From contig JALFNS010000048.1 of NCBI GenBank assembly GCA_022773945.1, positions 1-64,000 of the forward strand: a stretch of DNA of 64,000 bases. The letters run 5' to 3'. The number at the start of each line of letters is the position of its first letter. Positions within the stretch are counted from its first letter, which is position 1. Below the pieces are notes generated by a model. That model was given only the letters and a program-made list of their open reading frames with translations. It made no database searches and was not told the DNA's origin. The stretch comes from Clostridiales bacterium. Its GTDB lineage: Bacteria; Bacillota; Clostridia; Peptostreptococcales; Anaerovoracaceae. The position numbers were made by a program, and so were the translations under genes. This document shows, one piece after another, positions 41,263-51,053 of this stretch.

Positions 41263-41280
41263 ATGTTGTTTAACAAACAT
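41263..41280. promoter_or_regulatory. weaker candidate Crp/Fnr-type operator
   Basis: ATGTTG-TTTAAC-AAACAT (one arm mismatch). Confidence 0.4.
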
Positions 41281-41284
41281 TCTA

Positions 41285-44200
41285 TTACTTGCACTTGATT
41301 TTTTTCGCTGTTGACCAGGCTCCATATACGACTGTTCCTCTGGAGTTCTTAACGTGAGCCCTGACCTTAACATAGTAAGTCTTCCCCTTCTTAAGCTTCT
41401 TTGTCACCTTGGAACGGCTCTTTACATTGTTGTATTTAACCAGACCCTTGGTTACAGAACTGTTAGTGCCAACCCATACATCATAGCTGTCAGCTCCTGC
41501 GACTGACGTCCACTTGACTGTGAGCTTCTTCGATTTGCTCGTAACCTTCGGAGCTGTGGCCTTACCTATTCCGGGCTTGGCGGATGCCGTTACGTACTTG
41601 CCGTACTTGACCAGTTTTTCTCCCTCCAGGCCTTCGTACTCGACTCCTGCAGCCACCCTGTACTCGTTGGTAATTCCGGGTTCTCCTGAATCAGTATATT
41701 TTCCCGTTGTCGTCGGATTAAGCTCTGTCCATGAGCCGTTAATCTTTTTCTCAACCTTGAAGCATGCAACCGTCCTGTTTGCGCTCCATGTCAGTGTAAC
41801 AGTCTTGTAATTTGCTGCAGCTGCCTTAGCCGTTACAGTTGTATCATTCACCTCTATGGTTGCATTCAGTTCATTGATCAGCGCCGCCATACTGCTGATT
41901 TCAGCCACTATGCCGTCAAGCTCATGCCGGAGAGCATTAGCTGCCAGCTGTGCCTGGTATGCGGTCTTCTCGGTAATTGTATAAAGCTCTGTCTCCTTAT
42001 CATACACAGGCACGTAACCGGAAGCACAGTAATCCTTCTCAATTTCATAAGTGTAGGCTCCTCCTGCTGCACTGATTGTTCCCGCTTTTGAAGCTGAAAG
42101 TTTACCGTCAATCTTACCTGTGCCCTGAATATTCAAAGTTCCCGATTTAACTGTTACATCGCCAGAAAGCTCATATCCGTTGCTTCCCAGGTCAATAACT
42201 GCAGTGTTGCTGCCCGCATCAATCACCAGGCCTTCATCCTCTGTGTACACGTCCTCGGTGAAGGTTATGATTCCGCCGTTTTCGTTAATCTTGCTGATGG
42301 CATCACTGAGGTAACAGATTTCTGCCTCGGAGTCTTCATTCGTCTGATAATTAACCTTCGGCTGTGCCAGATAAATTTCCAGTGAATTTACAGGCGATAC
42401 GAGTCTCTTGCCACCTACAGATTCATTGGCCATCTCAGGACTCACACCGTATCCGAAGCGGAGGCTTCCGCGCACTTCGGATTCCCTGGCGATTGTCGCC
42501 AGATCTCCCACACCTGTATTTCTGGCAATTGCAAAAGCCGCAGGTGCATCATATTCCTTGCCCTTTTCGTAGTACTTGTTCCAGGTGTTCAGCTTTTCCA
42601 TACTGATAGTGTCCGTATTGGCTGCACATACCACCTTTATCGAGTCCACATCTTCGCAGGTAAGCCCCTGATCCTTGAACACATCCTCCAGTGTTACATA
42701 CTGAGTCACAGCCTCTATCTGCGGATTTTCTCCTCCGTATGTGTAAGCTATTGCCGGACTGGTTTTCTTCATGCTGTCAAACTGCTTAACAGTATAACTC
42801 TTAGCAGAAACTTCCTTTGATCCCTTCATCACCTTGACTTCAATGGCTGTCGCATCAAGATCGGCGGCAATTACGCTGCCTTTCTTGAGAACCTTGCCGC
42901 ATTCCTTGCACACAGTATCTCCCGTGTACCCGTCATTCGTCCATACAGCCGCCGCATCCCCGACAAGCTTCGTCTCTCCATGCTCTCTGGAATAGAGTCC
43001 ATATGACAGTCCGCAATCTTCACAGACTGCCAGATCTGCGCATGTTGCCGTACCGCCATTGTGAATGTGTTCGCCGGATGCTGATGCCAGTTCAGGGTAG
43101 CCGGCTTCCTTCAGATTAAATACGCTATTCTCGTTTACAGCCTCCAACACCTTGGTCTTGTCTGCAAATTCCGCAGCAGTCGCCTGCTTGATGCCCTTAC
43201 TGTAGCTTGCCGTAGTATCCAGCTCATTCTGCTTCATTCCACCCTGTGCATAATCACATGTTGTGTTCAGGTAATATACATTCTCCGTAGAACTGCTGCT
43301 GTTCTTACCTTCTTTTCCCACTACGGCGCCTACATTGGATGCAGGCATTGAGCCTTCAAGCTTCTCTATGGTTCCACAGTTGAAGGATTTCTTGATGACA
43401 TACTTTGATCCGAAGCCTATTATGCCACCAATGCAGTCATATGTATTTGTTCCCTGATCATAAGTGACAGTTCCCGCATTATAGCATCTGTCAACAAGCA
43501 CAGTTGATGCTCCTGCATATCCGGCAACTCCGCCGATATTTCTGCCATAGGCTTCAACATTGCCATAGTTGGCCGAAGCTGTTAACTTGCCGCTGAGGCT
43601 TCCGACAACTCCGCCTACATAGTTGCCGCCGGTATTAAGGCTGTATACGTTTCCTCTGTTAACGCAGTCTGTAATTTCACAGGTTCCCTTGAGTTCTCCC
43701 GCGATGCCTCCTACATAGCCGATACCTTCCACAACAGCATAGTTACGGCAATCGCTGATGGTGCATTTGTCTGTAGCATATCCTACGATTGAGGCCGCAT
43801 GGCCGTTACCGTTCGTACTCTTCACCGTGCAGTAGGAAATACATTTCGATATATCAGCATTCTTGGCCTTGGCAGCAAACGCACAGGCATTCTGTCCTTC
43901 ACTGCTTCCCCTGATTGTCAGATTCCTAACTTCCGCTCTATCTGTAGCTGACGTTCCTGCCACATACTCGAAGAGTCCGTTTGCCGAGCCTTCATAATCG
44001 GTTATTTCATGTCCGCATCCGTCAAAGGTGCCGGCGAACGGTGCAGAATCGTCATTGCCGATGCCGTCCCAGTAACGTTTGCCTGAGGTTCCGTCATTGT
44101 TCTTCAGGGAAATGTTGTTACCAAGCTTAACAGTCTTGCCGGCGAAGGTATTGCCTTCGTCAACGAGCACGGAGAGTCCTGCCAGTTCTTCGGCTGTGGT

Positions 44201-46654
44201 CAGTGTGAAATCGCTCTTGCTCGAGTCATACCAGCTCTTATCCGCCACATAATCCCACATTTTCTTGCAGGTCAGCGGCTTAACGTCCAGAGTAAGGGCC
44301 GCACCGTCTGCAGTAATATCGCTGCCAACCTTAAATGTGGGCACCTCTGTAGATGTGGTCTCTCCGATTATTTCATCATCCTCATTCACGTACGAGTACT
44401 CATATGTGAACGGATTGGATAATTTGGCGGTGTATTTATATGTCAGATTCTCATCCTCGGGAGTTTTGCCGTCCTTCACCTTGGCGGTAATCACAAGGAA
44501 GTCACCCTCATAGACCGGATCTCCGGACTTTACAGGATAATCCTCTACCTCTTCGGTATTGTCTCCGTTCTTGATTATTCCGTTCTTGGTAATCTCAATA
44601 TCACAGACATCATTGTCCTTGATTCTGAGCACTTCAGGAGCTGCTTCTTCGAACTTGGCCGATACAGTGCTTGCACCGTTAACGGTCACGTAGTTACCCG
44701 AAAGTTTACTTCCGTTAAGCGTGTAATACCTGCACTTCCAGCCTTTCTCAGTTTCACTCGAAAGATATACAACAGTTCCGTTCGCTATACTGCCTGTGGC
44801 CGATGCTATGAGTTTGCCGCCGGCTGAAGGCTGTGACAGCGTCAGCGTTCCCGTTCCGCTGTTCTTTTCCCAGTAGAGAACGGGATATCCGTCAGAGCCT
44901 TCCACATATGCCTTACCGTTAACGTTGAGCTTCTCCAGGAGAGTTCCGTCCGTCATCTCCTTCTCAGTCATGGACACTGTGTTTACAGATACACTCTTGG
45001 CCAGGTTATATGAATAGTATCCCGGATACTTGTCATCGTCTCCGCAGCCTTCCAGATAGTAGCAATCGTCTACCGTATAGTTGCTGCCGCTGCTGTCGCA
45101 GCCTATACCTCTGCCACGCTTGTTTCCGTTGGTGTTAAGCTTACCTGTATTGTAACAGCAGTATATGCTCATGCCTTCGTTGGCACCTACTATGCCTCCT
45201 GTAGGATTGGCATATACCGTCTCCAGATATCCGTCGTTGTAGCAGTTGACTATAGTTCCCTTGTCAACCATTGAGCAGGCAACTATGCCGCCCAGACCCT
45301 TGGAGTCTGTACAGTATGCATATGCATGGTTTGCCAGATTCTCCAGCTTGATGCCGCCTTCAACGGATGAACCGCTGGCAGCATTGGAACCGCCGCCCAT
45401 GCATCCTACGAAACCACCTACCATTCTTCTGCCGAAGAAATATCCCGAGAGGGACATGTTTCTCAGCGAAGGCGGATTCTTAGGATTGTCTTCTCCATCA
45501 TAGAGACTACCCATCATGCCAACGAGGCCGGTTCCCTGGGCATAACCGTAAGCCGTGTCGCCTACAGTCCGGTAGCTCCATCTGAAACAGTAAACATTAG
45601 TGATATCATGCCCGCAACCGTCTATGGTTCCGTTAAAGGATGCGACTATCATGGTAGATCCGTCACTCGGATCCATGAGGTACTCTCCTCCTATAGGAGT
45701 CCAGTTAGGGTAATCATAGCTGTTCTTGCCGCTACTGTCGGTGGTGCTTCCCGAGAAGTTTTTGCTGTGATCTATCTGCGAGCCGTCGACGCCTCCCATA
45801 TCAAGATCCTCAGTAATCTTCACCGTCTTGTCGGAAAAGTCGTTCTTAGCAAGCCCCATATAAGCTTCATCTGTAATTCCCGCCACCAGGGATGCGTTGG
45901 AATCGTATTCGTTCTCTATAACATCCGGCAGACCTTCGTTGATATCCTGCTTCTTGGTGGTCTGCGGGGTGTCATAGTCAAATTGCTTCGTCAGATCCGA
46001 ACGCTCGCCCTTGACTCTGTAAATAGGAGTGCTGTTGTTGATGCTGCCGTTTACTATGGCCGCCAGTCCCGCAAGCTGAGCCGGGTCGCCTATGCTGTAG
46101 GTGTCCTTGCCTTCGCTGTACCAGGATACGTCAACAGCCCCGTCCCATTTGGTCGTGGAATAGTATTCGGCTATGACTGTGGCCTTTGCATCATCCTTGG
46201 ACGTGCCGTTTGTGGCGGTAAATCCGTCGTAAGGCGCCTTGAATGTATAAGTATACTTCTGTGTGGACGAATTGTAGCTGAAATCCGCGAAGGAATATGC
46301 CTTTTTTTCCGCGTCCACATAGTATCTTATTGTGGCGATGTCCTTGCCTGACACCTTGTCAAAGGTGCCGGTTACTGTTTCCCCGGCATTTGCCATAGGT
46401 GTGACTTCCATTGCCGAGGCAGGTGCCGTTTCATCCTCTCCGGATGCGACGTCCTCCTCCGCCGGCTGAGATTCCTCCGCAGCTAGCTCATCTGCAGCCG
46501 CACCGGATTCATCAATATCCTTCTCAACGGCCGCCGATCCGCTGCCGCTGTCCGGCGCGCTGTCTGTGGCCGCTACAGGTATGGTGAACATAGTCAGTGC
46601 CATTATCACTGTCAGTGACCATACCATCACCTTTCTAAATGTTCTCTTCATCTT
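41285..46654 (-). CDS. giant secreted surface protein with GLUG-type repeats and C-terminal Fn3-like domains
   Basis: Signal peptide VMVWSLTVIMALTMFTIPVAATDS; repeated GGIVGxxxG...CYNTG/NYGNV motifs; start approximate. Confidence 0.85.
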   Translation of the reverse strand, partial: KMKRTFRKVMVWSLTVIMALTMFTIPVAATDSAPDSGSGSAAVEKDIDESGAAADELAAEESQPAEEDVASGEDETAPASAMEVTPMANAGETVTGTFDKVSGKDIATIRYYVDAEKKAYSFADFSYNSSTQKYTYTFKAPYDGFTATNGTSKDDAKATVIAEYYSTTKWDGAVDVSWYSEGKDTYSIGDPAQLAGLAAIVNGSINNSTPIYRVKGERSDLTKQFDYDTPQTTKKQDINEGLPDVIENEYDSNASLVAGITDEAYMGLAKNDFSDKTVKITEDLDMGGVDGSQIDHSKNFSGSTTDSSGKNSYDYPNWTPIGGEYLMDPSDGSTMIVASFNGTIDGCGHDITNVYCFRWSYRTVGDTAYGYAQGTGLVGMMGSLYDGEDNPKNPPSLRNMSLSGYFFGRRMVGGFVGCMGGGSNAASGSSVEGGIKLENLANHAYAYCTDSKGLGGIVACSMVDKGTIVNCYNDGYLETVYANPTGGIVGANEGMSIYCCYNTGKLNTNGNKRGRGIGCDSSGSNYTVDDCYYLEGCGDDDKYPGYYSYNLAKSVSVNTVSMTEKEMTDGTLLEKLNVNGKAYVEGSDGYPVLYWEKNSGTGTLTLSQPSAGGKLIASATGSIANGTVVYLSSETEKGWKCRYYTLNGSKLSGNYVTVNGASTVSAKFEEAAPEVLRIKDNDVCDIEITKNGIIKNGDNTEEVEDYPVKSGDPVYEGDFLVITAKVKDGKTPEDENLTYKYTAKLSNPFTYEYSYVNEDDEIIGETTSTEVPTFKVGSDITADGAALTLDVKPLTCKKMWDYVADKSWYDSSKSDFTLTTAEELAGLSVLVDEGNTFAGKTVKLGNNISLKNNDGTSGKRYWDGIGNDDSAPFAGTFDGCGHEITDYEGSANGLFEYVAGTSATDRAEVRNLTIRGSSEGQNACAFAAKAKNADISKCISYCTVKSTNGNGHAASIVGYATDKCTISDCRNYAVVEGIGYVGGIAGELKGTCEITDCVNRGNVYSLNTGGNYVGGVVGSLSGKLTASANYGNVEAYGRNIGGVAGYAGASTVLVDRCYNAGTVTYDQGTNTYDCIGGIIGFGSKYVIKKSFNCGTIEKLEGSMPASNVGAVVGKEGKNSSSSTENVYYLNTTCDYAQGGMKQNELDTTASYSKGIKQATAAEFADKTKVLEAVNENSVFNLKEAGYPELASASGEHIHNGGTATCADLAVCEDCGLSYGLYSREHGETKLVGDAAAVWTNDGYTGDTVCKECGKVLKKGSVIAADLDATAIEVKVMKGSKEVSAKSYTVKQFDSMKKTSPAIAYTYGGENPQIEAVTQYVTLEDVFKDQGLTCEDVDSIKVVCAANTDTISMEKLNTWNKYYEKGKEYDAPAAFAIARNTGVGDLATIARESEVRGSLRFGYGVSPEMANESVGGKRLVSPVNSLEIYLAQPKVNYQTNEDSEAEICYLSDAISKINENGGIITFTEDVYTEDEGLVIDAGSNTAVIDLGSNGYELSGDVTVKSGTLNIQGTGKIDGKLSASKAGTISAAGGAYTYEIEKDYCASGYVPVYDKETELYTITEKTAYQAQLAANALRHELDGIVAEISSMAALINELNATIEVNDTTVTAKAAAANYKTVTLTWSANRTVACFKVEKKINGSWTELNPTTTGKYTDSGEPGITNEYRVAAGVEYEGLEGEKLVKYGKYVTASAKPGIGKATAPKVTSKSKKLTVKWTSVAGADSYDVWVGTNSSVTKGLVKYNNVKSRSKVTKKLKKGKTYYVKVRAHVKNSRGTVVYGAWSTAKKIKCK

Positions 46655-47450
46655 CCTCACCTGTCCCATTCTCTGCGAGAGCCGCAGGTATGCAGCTGCG
46701 TACAACGCTGCCTCCTACCGGCACCTCTAAAACTTTGACTTCCAGACCATATATTTCATTTATCAACTTCTCTGTTAATATATCCTCCGCCTTGCCTGCC
46801 GCCAGAACCTTGTGGTTTTTGATTGCCAGAACGTGTGTGGCATACTGCAGGGCGTGCTCCGGATTGTGTGTGGAGAGAAGAATCGTATATCCTCTCTTTG
46901 CCATCTTCCGGATGTGTCTCAGGACGTGCTGCTGGTTTCCGTAGTCCAGATTGGCCGTAGGCTCGTCCATTATGAGAATTCGTGCCTTCTGCGCCATAGC
47001 TCTGGCCAGGAGTGCCAGCTGTCTCTCTCCTCCCGATATCTCGTTTATGCCTCTGTCCGCCATGTAACCGATATCCAGATATTCCATGGCTTTCTCGGCT
47101 ATCGCTATGTGTTCCTCTCCCGGCGACTGCAAAGGCGACAGCATTCCTGTCGTGCCCATTAGAACTGCGTCTCTGACAGTATAATTGTAGACGGGAGTCT
47201 CCGACTGAGGGATGTATGCGGCCAGCTTGGCCATCTCCTTGCGGTTCATTGTTCTGATATCCCTGCCGCCCAGAAGAATCTCACCTTCATATTTCCTGAG
47301 AAGCCCCAGCATGCACTTGAACAGCGTGCTCTTGCCTGCGCCGTTAGGTCCCAGTATAGCGATAAGCTGCCCTTCACCGAATTCGAAGCTTATGTCGTCG
47401 AGTACCCTTGCTTTATCATATGCGAAAGACAGATTGCTGACCTTAATCAT
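46635..47450 (-). CDS. iron-siderophore/heme/B12-type ABC transporter ATP-binding protein
   Basis: ILGPNGAGKSTLFKCMLGLL; ISGGERQLALLARAMAQKARILIMDEPTANLD. Confidence 0.92.
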   Translation of the reverse strand: MIKVSNLSFAYDKARVLDDISFEFGEGQLIAILGPNGAGKSTLFKCMLGLLRKYEGEILLGGRDIRTMNRKEMAKLAAYIPQSETPVYNYTVRDAVLMGTTGMLSPLQSPGEEHIAIAEKAMEYLDIGYMADRGINEISGGERQLALLARAMAQKARILIMDEPTANLDYGNQQHVLRHIRKMAKRGYTILLSTHNPEHALQYATHVLAIKNHKVLAAGKAEDILTEKLINEIYGLEVKVLEVPVGGSVVRSCIPAALAENGTGEEDEENI

Positions 47451-48474
47451 TCCGGCCACCTCCTCCCGTTGTGAGAAGCAGGTATATGAACAGCGGTGCT
47501 CCCACAAATGATGTGAGAATTCCTATCGGAATTTCCGCCGTCGTCGCCAGTCTTGCTATATCGTCCACAATCAGGAGAAATGCCGCACCGAAAAGCGCCG
47601 TTGCCGGTATCAGCCTCCTGTAGTCATATCCGAATATCATTCTGCAGAAATGAGGTATAACCAGTCCTACCCAGCCGATCATTCCCGAAACGGAAACAGC
47701 CGATGCTGTAAGTAGTGTGGCGCATACAACAACCACCAGTCTGAGCAGGGTGATGTTGATTCCTACGGATTTGGAGGTCTCCTCTTCTATGGTGAGCAGG
47801 TTAAGTCTCCATCTCACGAGGAAGAGAGGTATCATTCCGATTGCCATAGGCACGATTATGAACAGCAGGTCCTCCTGCTTGATGGAGGAAAGCTGACCCA
47901 TCAGCCAGTAGGTTATAGCCGGAAGCTCATCATCCGTATCCGCCACCAGCTTAATAAATGATGTACCTGCGGAGAAAAGGGATGATATTACCATTCCTCC
48001 AAGTATCATTGCCAGTGTTTCGTTGGTTCTGCTCAGTCGGCTGACCACATATGCCAGGGCTACCGCAGCCATACCGAATATGAATGCCGATGTGGATATA
48101 GCGAAGTATCCCGCACCCAGCAGTATTGCCAGTGCCGCACCGAATCCCGCACCTGTTGATGCACCCAGTATGTCAGGTGACACAAGCGGGTTTCTGAACA
48201 TTCCCTGATAGCACACTCCCGCCATGCTGAGTGCTGCTCCTATGAGAATGGCCGCCCCTATTCTCGGCAGTCTTATCTCGAAAAGCACTTTTTCTGCAGC
48301 AACCTCCCAGGTTCTCTCCATGTCCACAAATGGCATTTTGGACCATATAACCTTGAGAAACTCCTCTATGGTGAGAGAGTACCTTCCCAGCACTACAGAA
48401 ACAAGAATCGCTGCTATGAAAACAGCGATTAATACTATAAATTTGATTGCGTATTTATTATTGTCTTTACTCAT
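47443..48474 (-). CDS. FecCD-family ABC permease
   Basis: RLPRIGAAILIGAALSMAGVCYQGMFRNPLVSPDILGASTGAGFGA. Confidence 0.95.
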   Translation of the reverse strand: MSKDNNKYAIKFIVLIAVFIAAILVSVVLGRYSLTIEEFLKVIWSKMPFVDMERTWEVAAEKVLFEIRLPRIGAAILIGAALSMAGVCYQGMFRNPLVSPDILGASTGAGFGAALAILLGAGYFAISTSAFIFGMAAVALAYVVSRLSRTNETLAMILGGMVISSLFSAGTSFIKLVADTDDELPAITYWLMGQLSSIKQEDLLFIIVPMAIGMIPLFLVRWRLNLLTIEEETSKSVGINITLLRLVVVVCATLLTASAVSVSGMIGWVGLVIPHFCRMIFGYDYRRLIPATALFGAAFLLIVDDIARLATTAEIPIGILTSFVGAPLFIYLLLTTGGGGRND

Positions 48475-48787
48475 TTATCTTGTAATAGTATTTTCCTGTT
48501 CTGGAATCATAATATACGTTACCCATCTTCTGGGCGTCATCCGGCATTTCATCCATATCCTGCAGGTCGTCCTCTGTGAAGGATACAGACTCCTTGCCCT
48601 GTGTTTCAGTCGCTTCCTGAGTCGCATCAATCTCTACATTCCAGTGTAATATGAGCGCCAGCATTATTCCTACTGCCAGAATCAGCATTACGTCCGAAAG
48701 GTTCGAGATGTAGCTCATCGGATTTACATCTTCACCGCCGCCGAATCTGTCACGTCTTCTGTTTCTTCTGTTTCTCTGCCTTCTCAT
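48467..48787 (-). CDS. DUF2149 protein (ExbD-like position)
   Basis: NPMSYISNLSDVMLILAVGIMLALILHWNV, single TM. Confidence 0.82.
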   Translation of the reverse strand: MRRQRNRRNRRRDRFGGGEDVNPMSYISNLSDVMLILAVGIMLALILHWNVEIDATQEATETQGKESVSFTEDDLQDMDEMPDDAQKMGNVYYDSRTGKYYYKINE

Positions 48788-49443
48788 TACTTCACTTCAC
48801 TCTCACTCTTCTTACCGTTCATTTCAAGCTGTATGTCCACTACGCTGTCCACCAGTGTCTCCAGATCGGACATGTATGCGGCGTACCAGTGTCTTCTGAA
48901 TGTGTGTATAACGAGGCAAACACCTGCTGTCAGCAGTCCGGCTATTGTAGTATCAAAGGCTGTAAGCATGGATTCCGAAAGTGTCTGAGTATCTCCCTGT
49001 CCCAGAGCAATTATTCCGGGGCCCAGAGGAATCAGTGTACCGAGAAGTCCCACCATAGGAGCAAGCTTGGAAATCAGATTCGTCACACTGAGCACTCTGT
49101 CGTAATGGGACTGCTCCGCCTCCACAATGTTATCTGCCAGGCTCATGAGCATATCCTCGCTGAAATCAGGATGTCTGGTGAGCTCGAGAAGAGCGCTCTT
49201 CTGCCTTTTCAGCAGACCGCTGCCTTCGATGCATTCCTGAAGATTGTCCTTGCCGGCCTTCAGTTCGTCGAGAAGTGCCGGAAGAGAATAGTTCATGTGT
49301 CTTCTCTCTTTAACTGCCTCTACAACAATCCATCCTATACAGAATACGGCAAAAGCAATGAAGAGAATCAGAATTACTATTACCGGATTTCTCATTGCCG
49401 TTGACACCGCGTGCAATATTGTCTGAAAAACATTTAATTCCAT
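48787..49443 (-). CDS. MotA/TolQ/ExbB proton channel family
   Basis: KLAPMVGLLGTLIPLGPGIIALGQGDTQTLSESMLTAFDTTIAGLLTAGVCLVIH. Confidence 0.93.
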   Translation of the reverse strand: MELNVFQTILHAVSTAMRNPVIVILILFIAFAVFCIGWIVVEAVKERRHMNYSLPALLDELKAGKDNLQECIEGSGLLKRQKSALLELTRHPDFSEDMLMSLADNIVEAEQSHYDRVLSVTNLISKLAPMVGLLGTLIPLGPGIIALGQGDTQTLSESMLTAFDTTIAGLLTAGVCLVIHTFRRHWYAAYMSDLETLVDSVVDIQLEMNGKKSESEVK

Positions 49444-49454
49444 TTGCTTGTCAC

Positions 49455-51038
49455 CTATTTAACCTTTCCTTTACCAAGTTTGATATTGAATGCCAGAAGC
49501 TCGCTGACTCCTCCCGCCGCAAGCATTACCAGGCATCCCAGTCCGGTGAGCAGGAGTATTTTCTTCTGCTCATCCTCTTTTTCTTCCGTGTTGTCTTCTT
49601 CCTTTATCTCCGTTATATCTTCCGTCGCCGCAGTAAGCGTCTGTGACTGAAGGGCTTCATTCAGCTCGGCTGCCGCCTCGTCGGAAAGTTCGAAGGTGGA
49701 TGAGCTTCCCGCCAGCTGTGCCGCCGACTGCTTCTGATCCTTCATCTCACTGTTATCGGATGTGTTCCGGTCTTTGCTGTTCTTGTTGTCCACAGAGCCG
49801 TCACCTTTATTTCCTTCAGTGCTTCCTCCGTTGGTTGTGTTGTCCTTCTCGCTGTTTTCATCACCCTTCGGGTTGCCTTCTCCGGTAACCGTCTCGGATG
49901 TTGCTATAGGCTGTGAACTGGCCCCCACACCTGCCGTAATCGAAGCCTCGCCGGCGCCCACGATATCATATGAAACCGTTACCGTGGCCTTGTCGCTGTA
50001 CTTGCTGTCCGGGGTCACCTTGACTCCTGTTATAACCAGAACGTCCGTGTTGGTGGACTTGACGTTCATGAGATCCGACAGTGCGTTTATTATGTCCACA
50101 TTGTCCGCACTCACGGTCATTGTCATCTCGTGGGATCCGTACTTGCCGTTGAGACCTCCCATCTCACCCACGGTAGGCTGTCCCTCCAGGGTAACATAGA
50201 CGCTGCTGACGTACTTGTCGCTCTGTCCCGTCATAGATTCCGTAGGTGATGACTGCCCGAAGAGAAGTCTGAATCGTGTTCCCGAACTAAGCGAGGAAAA
50301 GTCGGAACCTATATGCTCGAATTCTTCGTTGAACTGAGCCCAGTTGTCCTCGATTGCCAGCATAGGCTGAACTGTCTTCTTGCTTTTGTTGGCATTCTCG
50401 AAGGAGTAGCCGACGATTTTGCTCTTGTCCTCCACCTCTTCGGTGACGATTTTTGTCACAATTTCATCGTAGCCTTCCTCCACGAGAACTTCTTCTCCAT
50501 CCTCACCGACCTCGTAAACAGGATCGTGGTGTATGGGCTCCTCAACTTCCTTCTCTATTGTCTTGGTTCCGTAGATTATCGTCCTGTGTCCTGCCAGATC
50601 TTCATAGTAGTATCTGGTCTTGAACAGGGAACCGCGATCGAACGATGTCCTTATGCCTTTGCTGTCCTCAACGTAAAACTTGAGGTTCTTCACGTCTCCG
50701 TAATATATGTTTGCATCACTGAGAATGTCGGATATGTATATGCCTCGCGCGGAATCCACTATAGCCGTATACTTGGTACTGCTGCTCTGCTGGAAGTAGG
50801 AGTAGGCCTGCTCATGGCATTTCCCCGCCAGATCCCTCCAGTGATACTTCTTCACCTCAACATACTCCGACAGGTCCATCCCCAGATACCCCACCTTGAT
50901 GGTCAGATAGTCTGTAGCGACATCCGCATGAGACTTTACCGTGAGTCCCGGCAGAAGAAGCAGGCACATTGCCAGCACTGCGACTGTCCGCCTCAGTATA
51001 TTAAGTTTTTTTCGTCTTCGTTTCTTTTTTTCTATCAT
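49455..51038 (-). CDS. extracellular protein, C-terminal TM anchor (paralogue of 61840-63117)
   Basis: N-terminal signal/TM; C-terminal KKILLLTGLGCLVMLAAGG; shared motifs RYYYEDL, PMLAIE, FRLLFGQ. Confidence 0.75.
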   Translation of the reverse strand: MIEKKKRRRKKLNILRRTVAVLAMCLLLLPGLTVKSHADVATDYLTIKVGYLGMDLSEYVEVKKYHWRDLAGKCHEQAYSYFQQSSSTKYTAIVDSARGIYISDILSDANIYYGDVKNLKFYVEDSKGIRTSFDRGSLFKTRYYYEDLAGHRTIIYGTKTIEKEVEEPIHHDPVYEVGEDGEEVLVEEGYDEIVTKIVTEEVEDKSKIVGYSFENANKSKKTVQPMLAIEDNWAQFNEEFEHIGSDFSSLSSGTRFRLLFGQSSPTESMTGQSDKYVSSVYVTLEGQPTVGEMGGLNGKYGSHEMTMTVSADNVDIINALSDLMNVKSTNTDVLVITGVKVTPDSKYSDKATVTVSYDIVGAGEASITAGVGASSQPIATSETVTGEGNPKGDENSEKDNTTNGGSTEGNKGDGSVDNKNSKDRNTSDNSEMKDQKQSAAQLAGSSSTFELSDEAAAELNEALQSQTLTAATEDITEIKEEDNTEEKEDEQKKILLLTGLGCLVMLAAGGVSELLAFNIKLGKGKVK

Positions 51039-51053
51039 TAAGTATTTGCTTTT

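Noticed and set aside
41285-46654. Short tandem DNA repeats inside the giant surface protein gene
   Set aside because: Protein-level GLUG-like repeats are clear, but no near-identical DNA repeat suggesting slippage was seen by eye.
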